NCBI GenBank assembly: GCA_051294375.1
Contig: CM119270.1
Location: 12,275,676 to 12,339,675, forward strand
Reading direction: 5' to 3'
DNA length: 64,000 bases
From: Paraspadella gotoi
Lineage: Eukaryota; Chaetognatha
The translations under genes and the position numbers were made by a program. The stretch's first letter is position 1. Each line of letters starts with the position of its first letter. Below are positions 46,770-59,703 of the stretch, piece by piece. The notes below the pieces were generated by a model. The model was not told the DNA's origin and did not search any database. It saw only the letters and a list, made by a program, of their open reading frames with translations.

Positions 46770-48753
46770 CCGTGTCCTAAAATAATTATGGTTTTAGAAC
46801 GAAAATTTTTCAAAACGACGAGAAAAACGTAAACGATCGTAGAAACTTAATTTAAAAACTTAACTGGAAAGAGAATCGAGAGAAAGAAAAACAACGTACG
46901 ACGTCGATCGAAGACTCGAGGAGATTTTGATCGTTAAAACTTTGGCGAGAAAGTAAAAAAAAAACAAAAAACATAATAATAAATCCAGACAGAAAAACTA
47001 TTTTCCCACGTCGAATAAAGCATTAATTTTTTTATGAAAAAAATTATTTTCCTTTTTTTTTTTTTTGGTTCGAAATTGAAAAAAAAAAAAATTTGGAGAC
47101 GAAAAAAGAATCGAAGTGAGAAAAGCGAGAGACGAGAGAAGAGGACGGATTCCGAGCAGATGGCAAAGCGAGGAAGACGACGACGACGACGACGAGCACG
47201 ACGATGACGTATACCAAGGACGACGACGACGACGACGAGACTGCAAGGAGAGCCGACCGTCGAAAAAAGCTTAAGACTTTTGACGAAAAAGAAACAAAAA
47301 AAAAAAAAAAAACGTAGATGCGTTTCTCGGTTTCGCGTGTCGACGATTTACGGAAGCGTGCACGTGCGAGCGTGCGAGAGTGCGGGAGCGTATTGGCATG
47401 CGCGGTAATGTGAAGGGCAGGGTCGGTGCACCCATGAGTCTATCGAGGGTGAAGGTCATGCGCGGGGGGCTCCAACACTTTTATCCTCTCAGGGTCGCTT
47501 TTGAAAGGTCTCATTCACGAAGAGATATGAGAAAAAGAGAGAGAGAGAGAAGAGAGAGAGGAGTAGAGACAGTGCAGAGAGAGAGATCGAAATTCGCATT
47601 CGCGTGTCATCTGATTCCTTACAACTTACGTAAATATCTATTATCTCAGCCAAATGTAACGGCCATATTTTCCGAAAGCGCCCAATTTTAGCTTAAATTT
47701 AGAATAAATTTTTTTTTTCAGTTTACTGATCAGAATATTGGTTAAAGATAATCATTAGGTAAGGAGATAAGGTTAGGGACTGGATTATGGTTAAGATTTA
47801 TGGTAAACTTTCCTCCATAAATTTTTTAATTTGTCAGAACGTTTTTCTCTTTTTTTTCCATATTTTTTGACACGCTAAACGTTTCTCTGATTACGCCAAA
47901 TTTCAAGAAAAAAATTAAAAATTAATAGTATCAATAGTTAGTGTTATGTCTCGAATAGATGGAAAAAAAACCTAATTTAAAAATTCGAACAGGAAGTGGA
48001 GTAACTAAGGCTTACCAATGGCATCCTCCACACTGATTGTTCTCTAAATATTTTTTTTTATTTAATACATTTGAAAGGGAAAAAAAGAAAATTCAGAATG
48101 CAGGCTGCAGAAAGGGTACAGATAATCTGGACATACTGACACGATAATCATGACCTTTTACGTATTGTGAAATGGGGGCAGTAAAGAAACCTAAAAAATT
48201 CGATCATTAAGTCAGTCAATGAACCCTTTCCAATGGGCTATTCCGCGAATTTTTTTTTCTTAATTCAAACATATGATAAGTAATAGAATTAAATTCCTTG
48301 TATAAAGGTTGTTATATTTAAAAGAAAATTATCAATACAAATCAACACAATGATGTCTTGCTTTGTCAAATATGTTGCCAGCTATGTAATTTTTTAAAAT
48401 TTTATTATGATAAACAAGCAGCGTGTCAAGCTTTTTGTTTGCAGTTGAAGATAATGAAAAATGACAATTTTTTTTCACAGACAAGACAAGACTGTTTATA
48501 TCAATCTGAAAATATTTTTGTATTTATCATTTTTCTTATTTAAAAAAACATTTTATCCAGCTACTTCATAAATTTTTGCTTGTTTTTTATTTTAATTAAA
48601 AAATACAAGCAAATTTATAGAGTAGAGAAAATGGTAATGGTAATCAAAATGTAATTTAGTCTTTCCTTTTTCAAATTACGAAAGAAGAAAAAAAATTTCA
48701 AATGCCTTCATTGAAATTTTTAATTCAAAAAACTGTTATACTTTTAACTCCGA

Positions 48754-48999
48754 NNNNNNNNNNNNNNNNNNNNNNNNNNNNNNNNNNNNNNNNNNNNNNN
48801 NNNNNNNNNNNNNNNNNNNNNNNNNNNNNNNNNNNNNNNNNNNNNNNNNNNNNNNNNNNNNNNNNNNNNNNNNNNNNNNNNNNNNNNNNNNNNNNNNNNN
48901 NNNNNNNNNNNNNNNNNNNNNNNNNNNNNNNNNNNNNNNNNNNNNNNNNNNNNNNNNNNNNNNNNNNNNNNNNNNNNNNNNNNNNNNNNNNNNNNNNNN
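48754..48999. other. Assembly gap of 246 N
   Basis: This run of Ns lies inside the 1.5-kb part of unit A that unit B lacks. Confidence 0.99.
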
Positions 49000-49797
49000 A
49001 TACCTAAATTTTAAAATAAAACCTAAAGAAAAATTTTCTTTTCTCTAGAGACATATCACTTTCAGGTGTACCCATCGTCTTACATATTTATGGATTATGC
49101 TGGAAGAAATCAGCAAAAAGTTTTCTCTTTTTTTTAAATAGTTTGTACTAGCGCGTCAGAAATCTAAGAAGAAACTCGAAAATTTTATTCTGACAAATTT
49201 TGCCTTTCAAGGCTGACGTTTATGACTATATCTCGGAAACCATAGTAAGAATTTAAAAAAGGTTTTTTGCATGTGAATATTGATATCATCCTCCAGGGAC
49301 CCCGATAAAAATATATAAAAAAATAAACTAATATTGGCTCTCGAGTGAGGTATCTAGGTAAAGTATTAAATTAAGTACTAAAAGATTGGTGTTAAATTTA
49401 AAAATTTTAATTTCGTTCAGGGATTAGGAACAGAAATAGGGCGCTTTCATAAAATAGTTCCATTGTAACTATGTAAAATAACTATGAAACACCCTCGATG
49501 AGATCCGAATGGGTGTGACTGCACTCGATCTACTCCGACGCACTCGTTTCGCATCGAATCTCGGTTCCCGATTTGAGCAGATGCGATTCTCCTTCGTCTC
49601 CAGCGTCAGGGGAATTCACTTCCGTCCGTCCGTCCGTCCATTCGTGCGATCAGCCGATCGTGTACACAAGCCTTCTTTTTTTTTTATTCTTTACCTACAC
49701 CTCGTATGTTTAAAAAAAAAGAAGAAATCTTTAACGAATGTCTGTATGAATTTGGGTTAGAGGTCACGAAACAGATGGAGGACACAACCAAGTCGTG

Positions 49798-49831
<34 letters not shown>

Positions 49832-50014
49832 NNNNNNNNNNNNNNNNNNNNNNNNNNNNNNNNNNNNNNNNNNNNNNNNNNNNNNNNNNNNNNNNNNNNN
49901 NNNNNNNNNNNNNNNNNNNNNNNNNNNNNNNNNNNNNNNNNNNNNNNNNNNNNNNNNNNNNNNNNNNNNNNNNNNNNNNNNNNNNNNNNNNNNNNNNNNN
50001 NNNNNNNNNNNNNN
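49832..50014. other. Assembly gap of 183 N
   Basis: The gap begins in a CT tract and ends at a T-run before GTCGCGAATTTTTGAC. Unit B reads through the matching place (about 56152-56330) with real sequence of nearly the same length. Confidence 0.99.
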
Positions 50015-50380
50015 TTTTTTTTTGTCGCGAATTTTTGACTGAGATGACAGAGTGGAACCGAGAGACAGAGCGAGCGGAGTGTGTGTGTGGAACCAAGTGG
50101 ACCTTTTGTGTTTGAGTTTCGACGACGCGAATATCGAGTCACGTGACGTCGGAATTCTATCCGTCTGTCTGTTTTTCGGTCTCGACAGAAATTTTTTGGT
50201 TAATTTTCTCTTTTTTTTTTGTGGGGTGATTTTCGATTTACGTCGTTCGGGCCTAAATATTTCACCGCGACATATTTCCCCCAAGGATTTTACGGACAGA
50301 GAGACGGAGAGCGCGAGACTGAGAGATGGACAGAATCGGACACACGGACAGAGAGACGGACAGACGAAGGCAGACTTGAC

Positions 50381-53300
50381 GAGAAGAGAGAGAGAGAAAG
50401 GAATGAAAAAAAAGAAGAGAAGGAAGAGGAGAAAGGCAGCAAAAGGAAGAGAGAAAGGGCCTCTGTATTCGATGGCCTGATACTGAAAGGCACAAAAGGA
50501 AGAGCAGTTTGGAGAGGCGCATGCAGAGCGAGACTAAGGACGATGATGGACGATGATATGAGATCAGGATGAGAGAGATGAGGAGTGGGGAGCAGAGGTA
50601 GGAGGAGGAGGTGGGTAGGGGGAAAGTGAAGATTTGGTTTGAAAATCTAGCCAGCGGAAGAGGCATGGGAGGAGGGTCGTGCGGCGTTCGAGGGGGTGGG
50701 GGGGAGAATTGAGCGAGGAAGGAGGAGGAGAAGGAGTTTGATAAACACAAAGAGAGAAAAGAGGACGAGAGTGAGAGAGAACTAGCAGGAAAATCCCGAT
50801 TATAATAATAAAAACACAACGACACACGACACGTACACACGAAAACAACAACAATGGAAAATGAGGATCTCTTCTTTGCAAAAAGAAAGGAGCATTAAAA
50901 GCTGTCTATAGGGAGAAATGAAAAAAATGAAAAAATAGAGATATAATAAAAAAGAATGATTGCGAGATAGATATTAACAGATGCGAGAGAAGAGAGGAGA
51001 GATGAGAGAGAGAAAAGAGAGAGAAGAGGAGAAAAAAAAGAAAAAGACGAAAGAGAGCAAGAGGGAAAGCCCCCTTGACTTCCACAAAAAAAAAACAGAA
51101 AGAAGAAGAGAGGAGAAGAGAGAGAAAGAGAAAGGAAAGAAAATTTGCCCATGGAATTGAGTGCATTACGCGAAAGCAGAAGCTGCACCGCTTAGTGGTC
51201 TTGCAGTTGAGGGCAATTCTGGCATTGCATTCCGAGTGACGGACGAAGCCACAACGTAAGAAAGAGCGCGGGCGAGGGGCTGGGTGGTTGGGAGGGAGTC
51301 TGGGAGAAGTTGGTGCGGGGGTAGATGAGGCCAGGGCTTTCTGCAGTTGAGAGTTTAATATTCACGCTGTGGGGAGGGATAGTAGGTTTGAGAGGGCAAA
51401 AATGTTTAGTTTCTTTGACATTAGGGGAAGGTTAGAAGGGAAAACGTATAGATTATTTCGTTTAGAAATAGTTTTAGTCACCAAGAGAAAAAAGTATCAA
51501 ATTTGGAAATTTGTTTTGGTGGTTGAATGAAATCAAAAAGGCGGATGACTTTAGGTTTTTAAAAAAAGTCTGTTTGTATTTTATGATAGCCTAAATAAGT
51601 TAGATACAGTGAAGCCGCTCTGGCAAGTACTCCCAATATATATCAAAGTCTCAGCAAAATACCTCTAATATTACCAGGTAGATTGTTATCAGACCAGTAA
51701 CTCTTTTTAAAGTTCTATGTGAAGGGTTATTGCATATAGACACGATTTTATTAATTTTAATAAGTAGGAATATAAATTTAGATAATAAATCTGAGAATTA
51801 TTATACATAGATATTGATTTTTGCATACAAAATTAATGTGGCAACAAAATTTAAAAAAATTAAAAAAGGTATTTGCATTAAAAAAAAATAAGAGGTTTCT
51901 TAAAAGTTGTTCTCTTAAGAATTCGTTAAAAAAAAAAAGGTTATAACGGAGTTTAAGGTTTGAGGTTAAGGACCTGATTAGAAAGGGTTTACATTAGCAA
52001 AAAAATAAAAGGTATAAGTTGGTTTTAAACGGGTTAAAATTGGCTGGTTAAAACAGTGTTAGGTCTACCCGCAATACAACTTCATGTGCAACCAAAAACC
52101 AAAAAAAAAACGCGCACATTTATAACTTTAAATTCCAAGATGCTTCAGATATTTGATTTTTTTAATCTATATAAGAAAAGATAAAATTAGAAAAAAAATA
52201 AATCAATGTCTTATAAGTTTTTCAAAAATCAGTTGGAAGCAGTTTAAGAGATATAATTATTTTTTTAAACTTGAGTGGTTTCAAATTATTAAAAAGGGGA
52301 AAATCGGAATATTATTCAAGCTCTAAACTTTCATAAATATTTATTTTTTATTTTTTATATAATTTTAATTTATTATTATTAAATGATTTTTGTCAATCCA
52401 ATTTATATCTACCTATCCCTCCGGAGATTTCTCTTGTAATTTTTATTATAATATTTTTAAAAAAAATATTATAAATAAATTAAAATATTACAAAAAAATT
52501 AATCTTAAATAAATCAATTTTTTTTAAAGTTAGCTTTATTGTTAAAAAATACTTCAAATTTTAAAAAATTACTGCTTGTTAACAAAATTTATAATAAACT
52601 TTATTTTTCATATTAAAAATTTTAATTTACTTTTGAGAGTGTAGACATTGTATTTTTGACTTCTTTTTAAAATTTACTTTTAAAGCTTTTTTTTTTTAAA
52701 TTCTAATATTACAGGGCGGTGATTTTTAATGGCTGTTTTTTTTAAAGTGGGCACGTTTTTTTTTGCACATTGACTGTACATAAAACAAATATTTATTCAA
52801 ACGGTTTTTTATCAAAGTCAACCTTAAGAAGTAAAATTTTACAAAAGTATTTTCCACTTTTCGTTGATTGTTGTCTTATCATTCCGGATTTCTAATTAGT
52901 ATTATAAAACGGTGCATTACTTTTTGTTAAATGAAATTCTTTCATAATAAAATATAGAAAATGAGAAAAATAACAGCAAATGAATCAACTCATCGATTCC
53001 CATGATCACTTTCATCTCCATCACGTTCGGAGTCAGTATTCGCATATAACGGATTTACAATTAGAAGCATTAATGAATATAATATTTCATAGTTTGTGGA
53101 GAGATGCAATTTCAGCCGCGCATCTGTCATCCGTGAGAATGGTACCGAGGATTTGACAATTCGCGAGAACCGAAGTTTGGCCGAACAGCAACGACGCCGT
53201 TGCCGACGCGAAACACGCGCACTCATTCACTCCCTTTGAATCAGCGAAATTACTCATCACTCTTATAGAATCATAGAATGTTTCTCCTGATCACCACTTC

Positions 53301-56119
53301 AGCGCTCCTTTTAAACTACGCAAATACTAGTTTTTGACCCTATTCTTTTGGCGTATACAATTTCAAATAAACTTTGTACGTTTTTTACCAGTATTTTGCA
53401 TTCTCGTTTATTATTGCTTTAGGTCATCTAGCAATGATTCTGTTTTTTTAACTACCATTTAAGCATCCTCGGCCTTTGTCTTGGTGGGCTCACTGTTATT
53501 TCTATACGAGCCAATGGTTGTATATATCAAATCAGCCATAATTAAATAATAAATTTCTAAGTACACAAGCAATGATTTTTTTTTTCTTTAAATTATTTAT
53601 AAAGTATTTTGAACGGGAATCATTTCTTTTTTAAATTAAATCTTGTCTTCTATGTATCATCGATGTTATAATTTATTCTTCATAATCTCCGTTTTGAATC
53701 AGCATTTAATCTTCTTCGAAAAATTCATCCTTCCGCTTTGATTCCAACCGGGAATGATTGAAAATTACTTCATCAAGTCATCACCCTCTTTCAACGCACT
53801 GATCAGCAAAGTGTCAATTTGAACTGATGAACTAAAAATTTATATACATAATAAAAGTGGGACTTGTTATATACATTTATCGATCTAACAAGCAATAAAA
53901 GAGGCCGTATAAATGTTCCGGACTTTGTTAAACAGAATTTCGTCGCCGCGCAACCTGTTAAAAAAATAAATATTATATAATATGAGCCGTATTACTAATA
54001 TTTGACTTAATACATTATTGATAATCCCAACGTTAACCGTTGTCCTAAAATAATAGGGTTTATTAGAACGAAAAATATTCTTCAAAACGACGAGAAAACA
54101 CGTAAACGATCGTTAGAAAAACTTAATTTTTAAAAACCTTAACTGATAAGAGAATCGAGAGAAAGGAAAAACAACCCGTACGAACGGTCCTCGGACGAAG
54201 GACTTCGAGGAGATTTTGAATCGTTTAATTTGGCGAGGAGAATGTTAAGGATTGGCCAGAGGGGAAAGTAATAAAAAAAACCAAAAACCAAAATATTAAT
54301 AAAATCCAGACAGAAAAACTATTTTTCCCACGTCGAATAAAGCATTAATTTTTTTTTTTTTTTATGGAAAAAAATTTTTCTTTTTTTCTTAGGTTCGAAA
54401 TTTGAGAAAAAAAAAAAAATTTGGAGACGAAAAGAATCGAAGTGAGAAAAAGCGAGAGAACGAGAGACGAGGGACGGATTCCGGCAGATGGCAAAACGCG
54501 AGGAAAGACGACGACGACTGACACGGAGCACGACGATGACGTGAGTATATACCAAGGACGACGGACGACGACGCACGCGGAGACTGCAAAGGAGTAAGCC
54601 GAACCGGAAAAAAAGCTTAAGACCTTTTGACGAAAAAACAGAAACAAAAAAAAAACTCAGATGCTGGTTTTTTTCGGTCGCGTGCATATGCTCGACATTT
54701 ACGGAATAAAGTCCGTTGCCCAGCGTGCAGAGACGTGCCTGAGGCGTATCCGCGTATCGTTGCATGCGCGGCGTAGAGGTAATGTGAAGAGGGGCGTGGT
54801 GGTGCACCCATGAGTGTTCTATCGAGGGTGAAGGTCATGCGCGGGGCCTCCAAAACTTTATCCCATCAGGTCGCTTTGAAGGTTCCATCGAATGCAGAAA
54901 AAGGAAAGATGAGAGGTGAGAGGGGGGGAGAGGAATGTGAAGAAGAGAGGAGGGCGGGGGATGGAGAACGCGGAAGGAGGGGGGGAATGCCGAAGGTGGG
55001 AGATGAGAGGAAGCGGGGATGCAGAGGGGGAAGAGGTGAGTGTGGGCGAGAGAGGGGTGACGAGGGAGATGAAGGATACGAGGAGAGATAGGAAAGAGGA
55101 GAGTAAGAAACGAAAGAGAGAGGACGGAGGGGAGTGAGGGAGGGAACGGTCTGATAGACAAGATCGAGGAGAAGGAGGGGAGTGAAGGTGGAGCGAGGGA
55201 GAAGGTTAATGAGAGCGAGGGATGAGAGAAGATGAGGAGAGAGAGAGAGAAGATGATGAACGACGAGACGGGAGAGGTAGAGAGGATGAGGAGAGAGACC
55301 AGTTGACAAAGAGGAGATTCGAGATTCGAATATTCGCCGATCTCCAAGCCGATGTCAATACTGAATTCCTTACAACTTACTCGTAAAATTCTATGTATCT
55401 CAGCAAAATGTTAACGGCCTATTTCTGCGAAAGCGCTCCCAAATTTAGCGCTTTAAAATTTAGAATAAATTTTGTTTTTTTCGTTTTTTAACTGAATCAG
55501 AATTGACTTTTATTTTAAGTTGTTATTAAAATAATCTTAGTTAGTTGGCAGTGAGATAAGGTTAGGGATTGGATTTCATTATGGGTTAAAGATTTATGGT
55601 AAAGTATTAATTAAATAAAAGTTACTAAAGATATGTCATTTTGATAAATATTAATTTTAATTTCCTGTTCAGGCGATATTAGGAACAGAAAAATATAGCA
55701 AGCGGCTTTCATAAAATAGTTTCCATTGTAACTATGTAACAATAACTTATTGAAACACCCTCGAATGAGATCCGCCGAATGGTGTGTCTAGTGTGACTCT
55801 GCACCTCGATCTACTCCGACGCCACTCGTTCGCATCGATGATCTCGGTTCCCGATGTTGAGCAGATGCGATTCTCCTTGCGTCTCCAGCGTCGGGGGGAA
55901 TTCACTTCCGTCCTCCCGTCCGCTCCATCTGCGTGCGATCAGCCGATCGTGTCAGTTACACAAGCCTTACATTATTCTTTTTTCTATATTCTTTACCACA
56001 CCTCGTAATGTTTTTTTAAAAAAAAAAGAAGAAAGAAATCTTTAACGAAATGTCTGTATGAATTTGGTCGTTCGTTATAGTCACCACGAAACAGATGGAG
56101 GACACAACCAAGTCGTGCG

Positions 56120-56203
<84 letters not shown>

Positions 56204-56720
56204 TCCCTCTCTCTTCTCTCTTCTCTCTGATTCAAGGCTCGAGGTCGGGCGCCGCTCCCGCACGCAAACCTCGTCCCCCCCTTTTTGCGCCCCCTTTAAA
56301 AAAAGCGTTGGAATAATTTTTTTTTTTCCGCCGAATTTTTGACTGAGATGACAGAAGTGGAACCGAGAGCGCACAAGAGCGAGCGGAACTAGTGTGTGGT
56401 GGAACCAAGTGGAACCTTTTTGTTGGTTTGAGTTTCGAGACGACGCGAATATCGAAGTCACGTGGACGTCGTCGGAATTCTATCCGTCTGTCTGTTTTTC
56501 GGTCTCGACAGGAAAATTTTGGTTTATATTTTTCTCTTTTTTTTTGTGTCTGCGGTTGATTTTCGATTTACGTCGTTCGGGCCTAAATATTTCACCGCGA
56601 CATATTTCCCCCAAGGATTTTTACGGACAGAGAGACGGAGAGCGCGGAGACTGAGAGATTGGACAGAACTCGGACACACGGACCAGAAGAGAGGACGGAC
56701 AGACGAAAGGCAGACGGTCT
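50381..56720 (+). repeat. Unit B of the head-to-tail duplication
   Basis: This is a direct copy of unit A with many small insertions, deletions and homopolymer changes. It lacks the roughly 1.55-kb stretch present in A at about 47815-49360, has a much longer purine tract (about 54905-55330 against about 47525-47590) and contains no N gap. No gene is supported. Confidence 0.88.
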
Positions 56721-56740
56721 TACAGCGAGCTGAAAAGGCC

Positions 56741-57945
56741 GAGACTTTAGCGAGAAAGTTTTGATTTTACTTTGATTACTTTTTGAGAATTTATTACTTA
56801 CTTGTTTGATAATTGAAATTATATTAAAATAAAAAAAAAATATAAAAGGAAAAATTAAAGGGGAAAAAAAAAATTCGTAAGAAAAACTTGAGGGAAGTGA
56901 ACGAATCTTCGTTCCCCGCGGGCGTGACTTCCTAAATCTTTCGTGGTCGAGGAAACCACGTGACTTTTTTTTTTTATTAAACCCGAATTTTCACTGTTTG
57001 ACGAATTTTGACGATTCACACCCCCCATCGAGCGGGAGCGGGGAGGAGAATTTAGACCCCTAACGACGGTGAGGGGGCGAAAGTGGGGGTGTGTGGCGTT
57101 AGGAGGGCCCCGCTCGCGTGCAACAACAGCTGCGCGGGGTGAAGCGGAACGTTCAAGCCACGAGGGGGAGACAGTTGGAGTAACGAGAATTAAAACATGG
57201 CGGGGTTAGGAAATATTGGAAGAAAGTCAGGCTTATGTTAAATGAGGAATGCCCTCCAGGGGGAGCGAGGAGAGGTGAAAGTCGGGAAAAATGGGAAGAA
57301 GTGGGAGAGAGCATGGAGAGGTAGGGGGAGGAGACGAAGGGAGAAGAGCGGGAGAGATGGCGGAGAGGAGACAGACGGAGGAGAGAGAGGGAAGAGAGGA
57401 GAGAGAGGAGAAGAAAGAGGAGAAGAGATAGGGTCGGAGGAACAGAGGGTGAGAGAGAGAGATTAAGAGAGAGAGGAGAGAAAAGGGAGAGAGAGAGAGG
57501 TAAGAGTAGGAGGGAGCAGAGGGAGAATGGAGGAGAGGAGGAGGAGAGAGAGGAGAGAGAGATATAGAAGAGAAGAACGGGAGGAAAGAGAAGAGAGAGA
57601 GAGAGGGAGGGAATAGAGAGGAGGAGAAGACGAGACAGAGAAGGAGAGATGAGATAAGATGAGAGGAGAAGGAAGAAGGGAGAGTAGAGCAGGAGAGAGC
57701 GAGAGAGAGCAAGAAAGAAGAAGAGAACGCGAGAAGAACAGAGAGAGAAGAGCAAGAAAGGAAGAAAAGAGAGAAGAGGAAGACAGAGTGGAGAAAGGAA
57801 GAAAGAGAGAGAAGAGAAGAGAGAGATAGAGCGAAATGAGAGAGAGTAAAAAGAGAGGAGAAAGAGAGAGAGAGAGAAGGAAGAAGAAAGAGGGACAAGT
57901 GAAAAGAGAGTAGAGAGGAGAGGGAGAAAGAAAAGAGAGAGATTT
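56741..57945 (+). repeat. First copy of a 1.2-kb or longer direct duplication
   Basis: Starting at GAGACTTTAGCGAGAAAG, this block matches 57971 onward: the A-rich part, the CCCGCGGGCG word, the TTTCGTGGTCGAG...CCACGTGAC segment, the GACGGTGAGGGGGCGAAA segment, and a long purine tract. It ends at a 25-N gap. No gene is seen. Confidence 0.85.
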
Positions 57946-57970
57946 NNNNNNNNNNNNNNNNNNNNNNNNN
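57946..57970. other. Assembly gap of 25 N
   Basis: This is the second fixed-size 25-N gap. The base right after it starts the duplicated copy of the sequence at 56741. Confidence 0.98.
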
Positions 57971-59570
57971 GAGACTTACGCGAGAAAGAGATATATTTAC
58001 TTTAGTGTTACTTACTTTTGTTTGATATTTTGAAATTTATATTTAAAATAAAAAAAATAAAAGGAAAAATAAAGGGGAAAAAAATTCGTAAGAAAACTGA
58101 GGAGTTGAACGAATCCGTTCCCCGCGGGCGATTTCCTTAAATCTTTCGTGGTCGAGTGAAACCACGTGACCTTTTTTCTTTTATTAAACCCGAATGTTTC
58201 ACTTGTTTTGACGCATTTGGACTGATTTCATCCCCATCGAGGCGGGAGTGGAGGAAATTTAGACCTAACGACGGTGAGGGGGCGAAATGGGCGGTGTTGC
58301 GTTAGCAGGAGTCTCCGCCGCGTTCCTCGCGTGCAACAACAGCTGCGGGGTTGAAGCCGGAACGTTCAGCGGAGGAGGGGACAGTTTGGCAGTAACGAGA
58401 TAAAACATGGCGGGGGTCTAGAATTTTGGGTAAATAAGGTCCAGGCCTTTACGTTTAAATGTAGGATGCCTCCAGGGAGGGATGGGACTGAAGTGGAAAA
58501 TAGCTGGGTCGGCGCTGAAAATGATTTGGACAGACGAGTAGAGACGAGCGGGAGAGACGGATGATGTAGAGGGAGAGAGGGAGAGGGGATGGAACACGAG
58601 AGGGGAGAAGAGGGGAGTGTAGAAGGAGAAGGAGAGAGGGGAGAAAGGTGTGAGGGAAAAGAGAGAGTGAGAGATGATGAGAGATAAAGAAGAGTGAGTC
58701 TGAGAGAGAGAGGGCACGACGGGAGAGGATGAGAGAGACATGAGGAGGACGTAGAGCTCGAGAGAACCGAGAGATATCGGAAGAGAAAGAGCGAGAAGGT
58801 GAGAAAGAGGATAAAAGGAGAAGAGAAAAGTGAAACAAGGGACGAGAGAAAGAGAGAGATGGGGAAGAGAGAGAGAGAAGACAGAGAAAATGAGGAGGAG
58901 TGAGGAGAGAGATAAAGAGAGAGAGGAGGAAGAGAGCAGAGAGGATGAGATGAGAGGGAGCGAGGAGAGGAAGGAAGACAGAAGAAGATGAGACGAAATG
59001 TGGAGAGAGAGAAACGAACGAGGAAAAGGAGAAAAAGAGAAAAGAGAGGGCAAAGAGAAGGAGAGAAAAGGAAAGAAAGAGAGATGAGATGAGAGATAGA
59101 GGAGAGAGAGAAATGAGAGAAAAGGGAAAAGAAAGAAGAAAGAAGAGGAAAGAGAGAGAGATGAGAGAGGAAAGGGGAGAGAGAGAAGAGAAGAGAGAGG
59201 AGAGGGAGAAAAATAAGAGATGAGAGAATAAAAAAAAAGAGAGAGATGATGAGGAGAGAGAGACAAACAGAGAAAAAGAAAGGGAGAGAGGGAAAGAAAA
59301 AAAAGAAGGAAAGAAGAAGAAAGATAGAAATAAAGAAAGAAAAAAAAGAAAGAAAGAAATACGAAAGAAAGAAAAAAGAGAAGAAAGAAAATAACGAAAG
59401 AAAAAAATAAGAAGGAAGAAAATAACGAAAGAAAGAAAAAAAAAAGGAAAGAAAGAAAGAAAAAGAAACGAAAGACAAGGATAAATAATAGAAATAAGAA
59501 AGAAAGAAAAGAAAGAAAGAAAGAAAGACACAAGAAAGAAAGAAAGAAAAAAAAGAAAGGAAAGACATGG
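57971..59570 (+). repeat. Second copy of the direct duplication with extended polypurine tract
   Basis: It repeats 56741 onward with many small indels and continues into a purine-rich tract (about 58540-59570) that passes from GA-rich into (GAAA)n-rich sequence. Very long minus-strand open frames here encode only Ser, Leu and Phe and are repeat artefacts. Confidence 0.85.
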
Positions 59571-59659
59571 TGGTTAGGATAAAGGGGCAGGAGGAAGTCA
59601 ATTCGTATTACGGAAGGATGCGCTCAGTTGCATCTCCGAGGAGAAAAAAGTCATTCATT

Positions 59660-59700
<41 letters not shown>
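59660..59700. repeat. (CT)n microsatellite
   Basis: This is a pure CT run of about 40 bp just after the duplicated region. Confidence 0.9.

Positions 59701-59703
<3 letters not shown>

Larger units (their letters stand above)
43322..50380 (+). repeat. Unit A of a head-to-tail duplication of about 7 kb
   Basis: The same sequence order recurs at 50381-56720. Anchors: 43471 with 50465, 45726 with 52980, 47433 with 54810, 49480 with about 55754, 50252 with 56591. The unit contains GA tracts (43323-43446, 43876-44010), AT-rich DNA, an AT microsatellite at 46640-46769, a (GAC)n stretch near 47175-47240 and two N gaps (48754-48999 and 49832-50014). No gene is supported; long open frames here are translations of CT repeats. 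Confidence 0.88.

Noticed and set aside
48702-50142. Open frames spanning N runs
   Set aside because: They are open only because unknown bases carry no stops.
50262-50840. Minus-strand open frame of 192 codons in unit B
   Set aside because: It is CT-rich low complexity, and the matching frame is not preserved in unit A.
57233-57898. Minus-strand Ser/Leu-rich open frames of 200-221 codons
   Set aside because: These are low-complexity translations of the polypurine tract with no domain.
58366-59601. Minus-strand open frame of 411 codons
   Set aside because: It consists only of Ser, Leu, Phe and similar residues from the polypurine tract; two other frames are open in the same place, so it is compositional.
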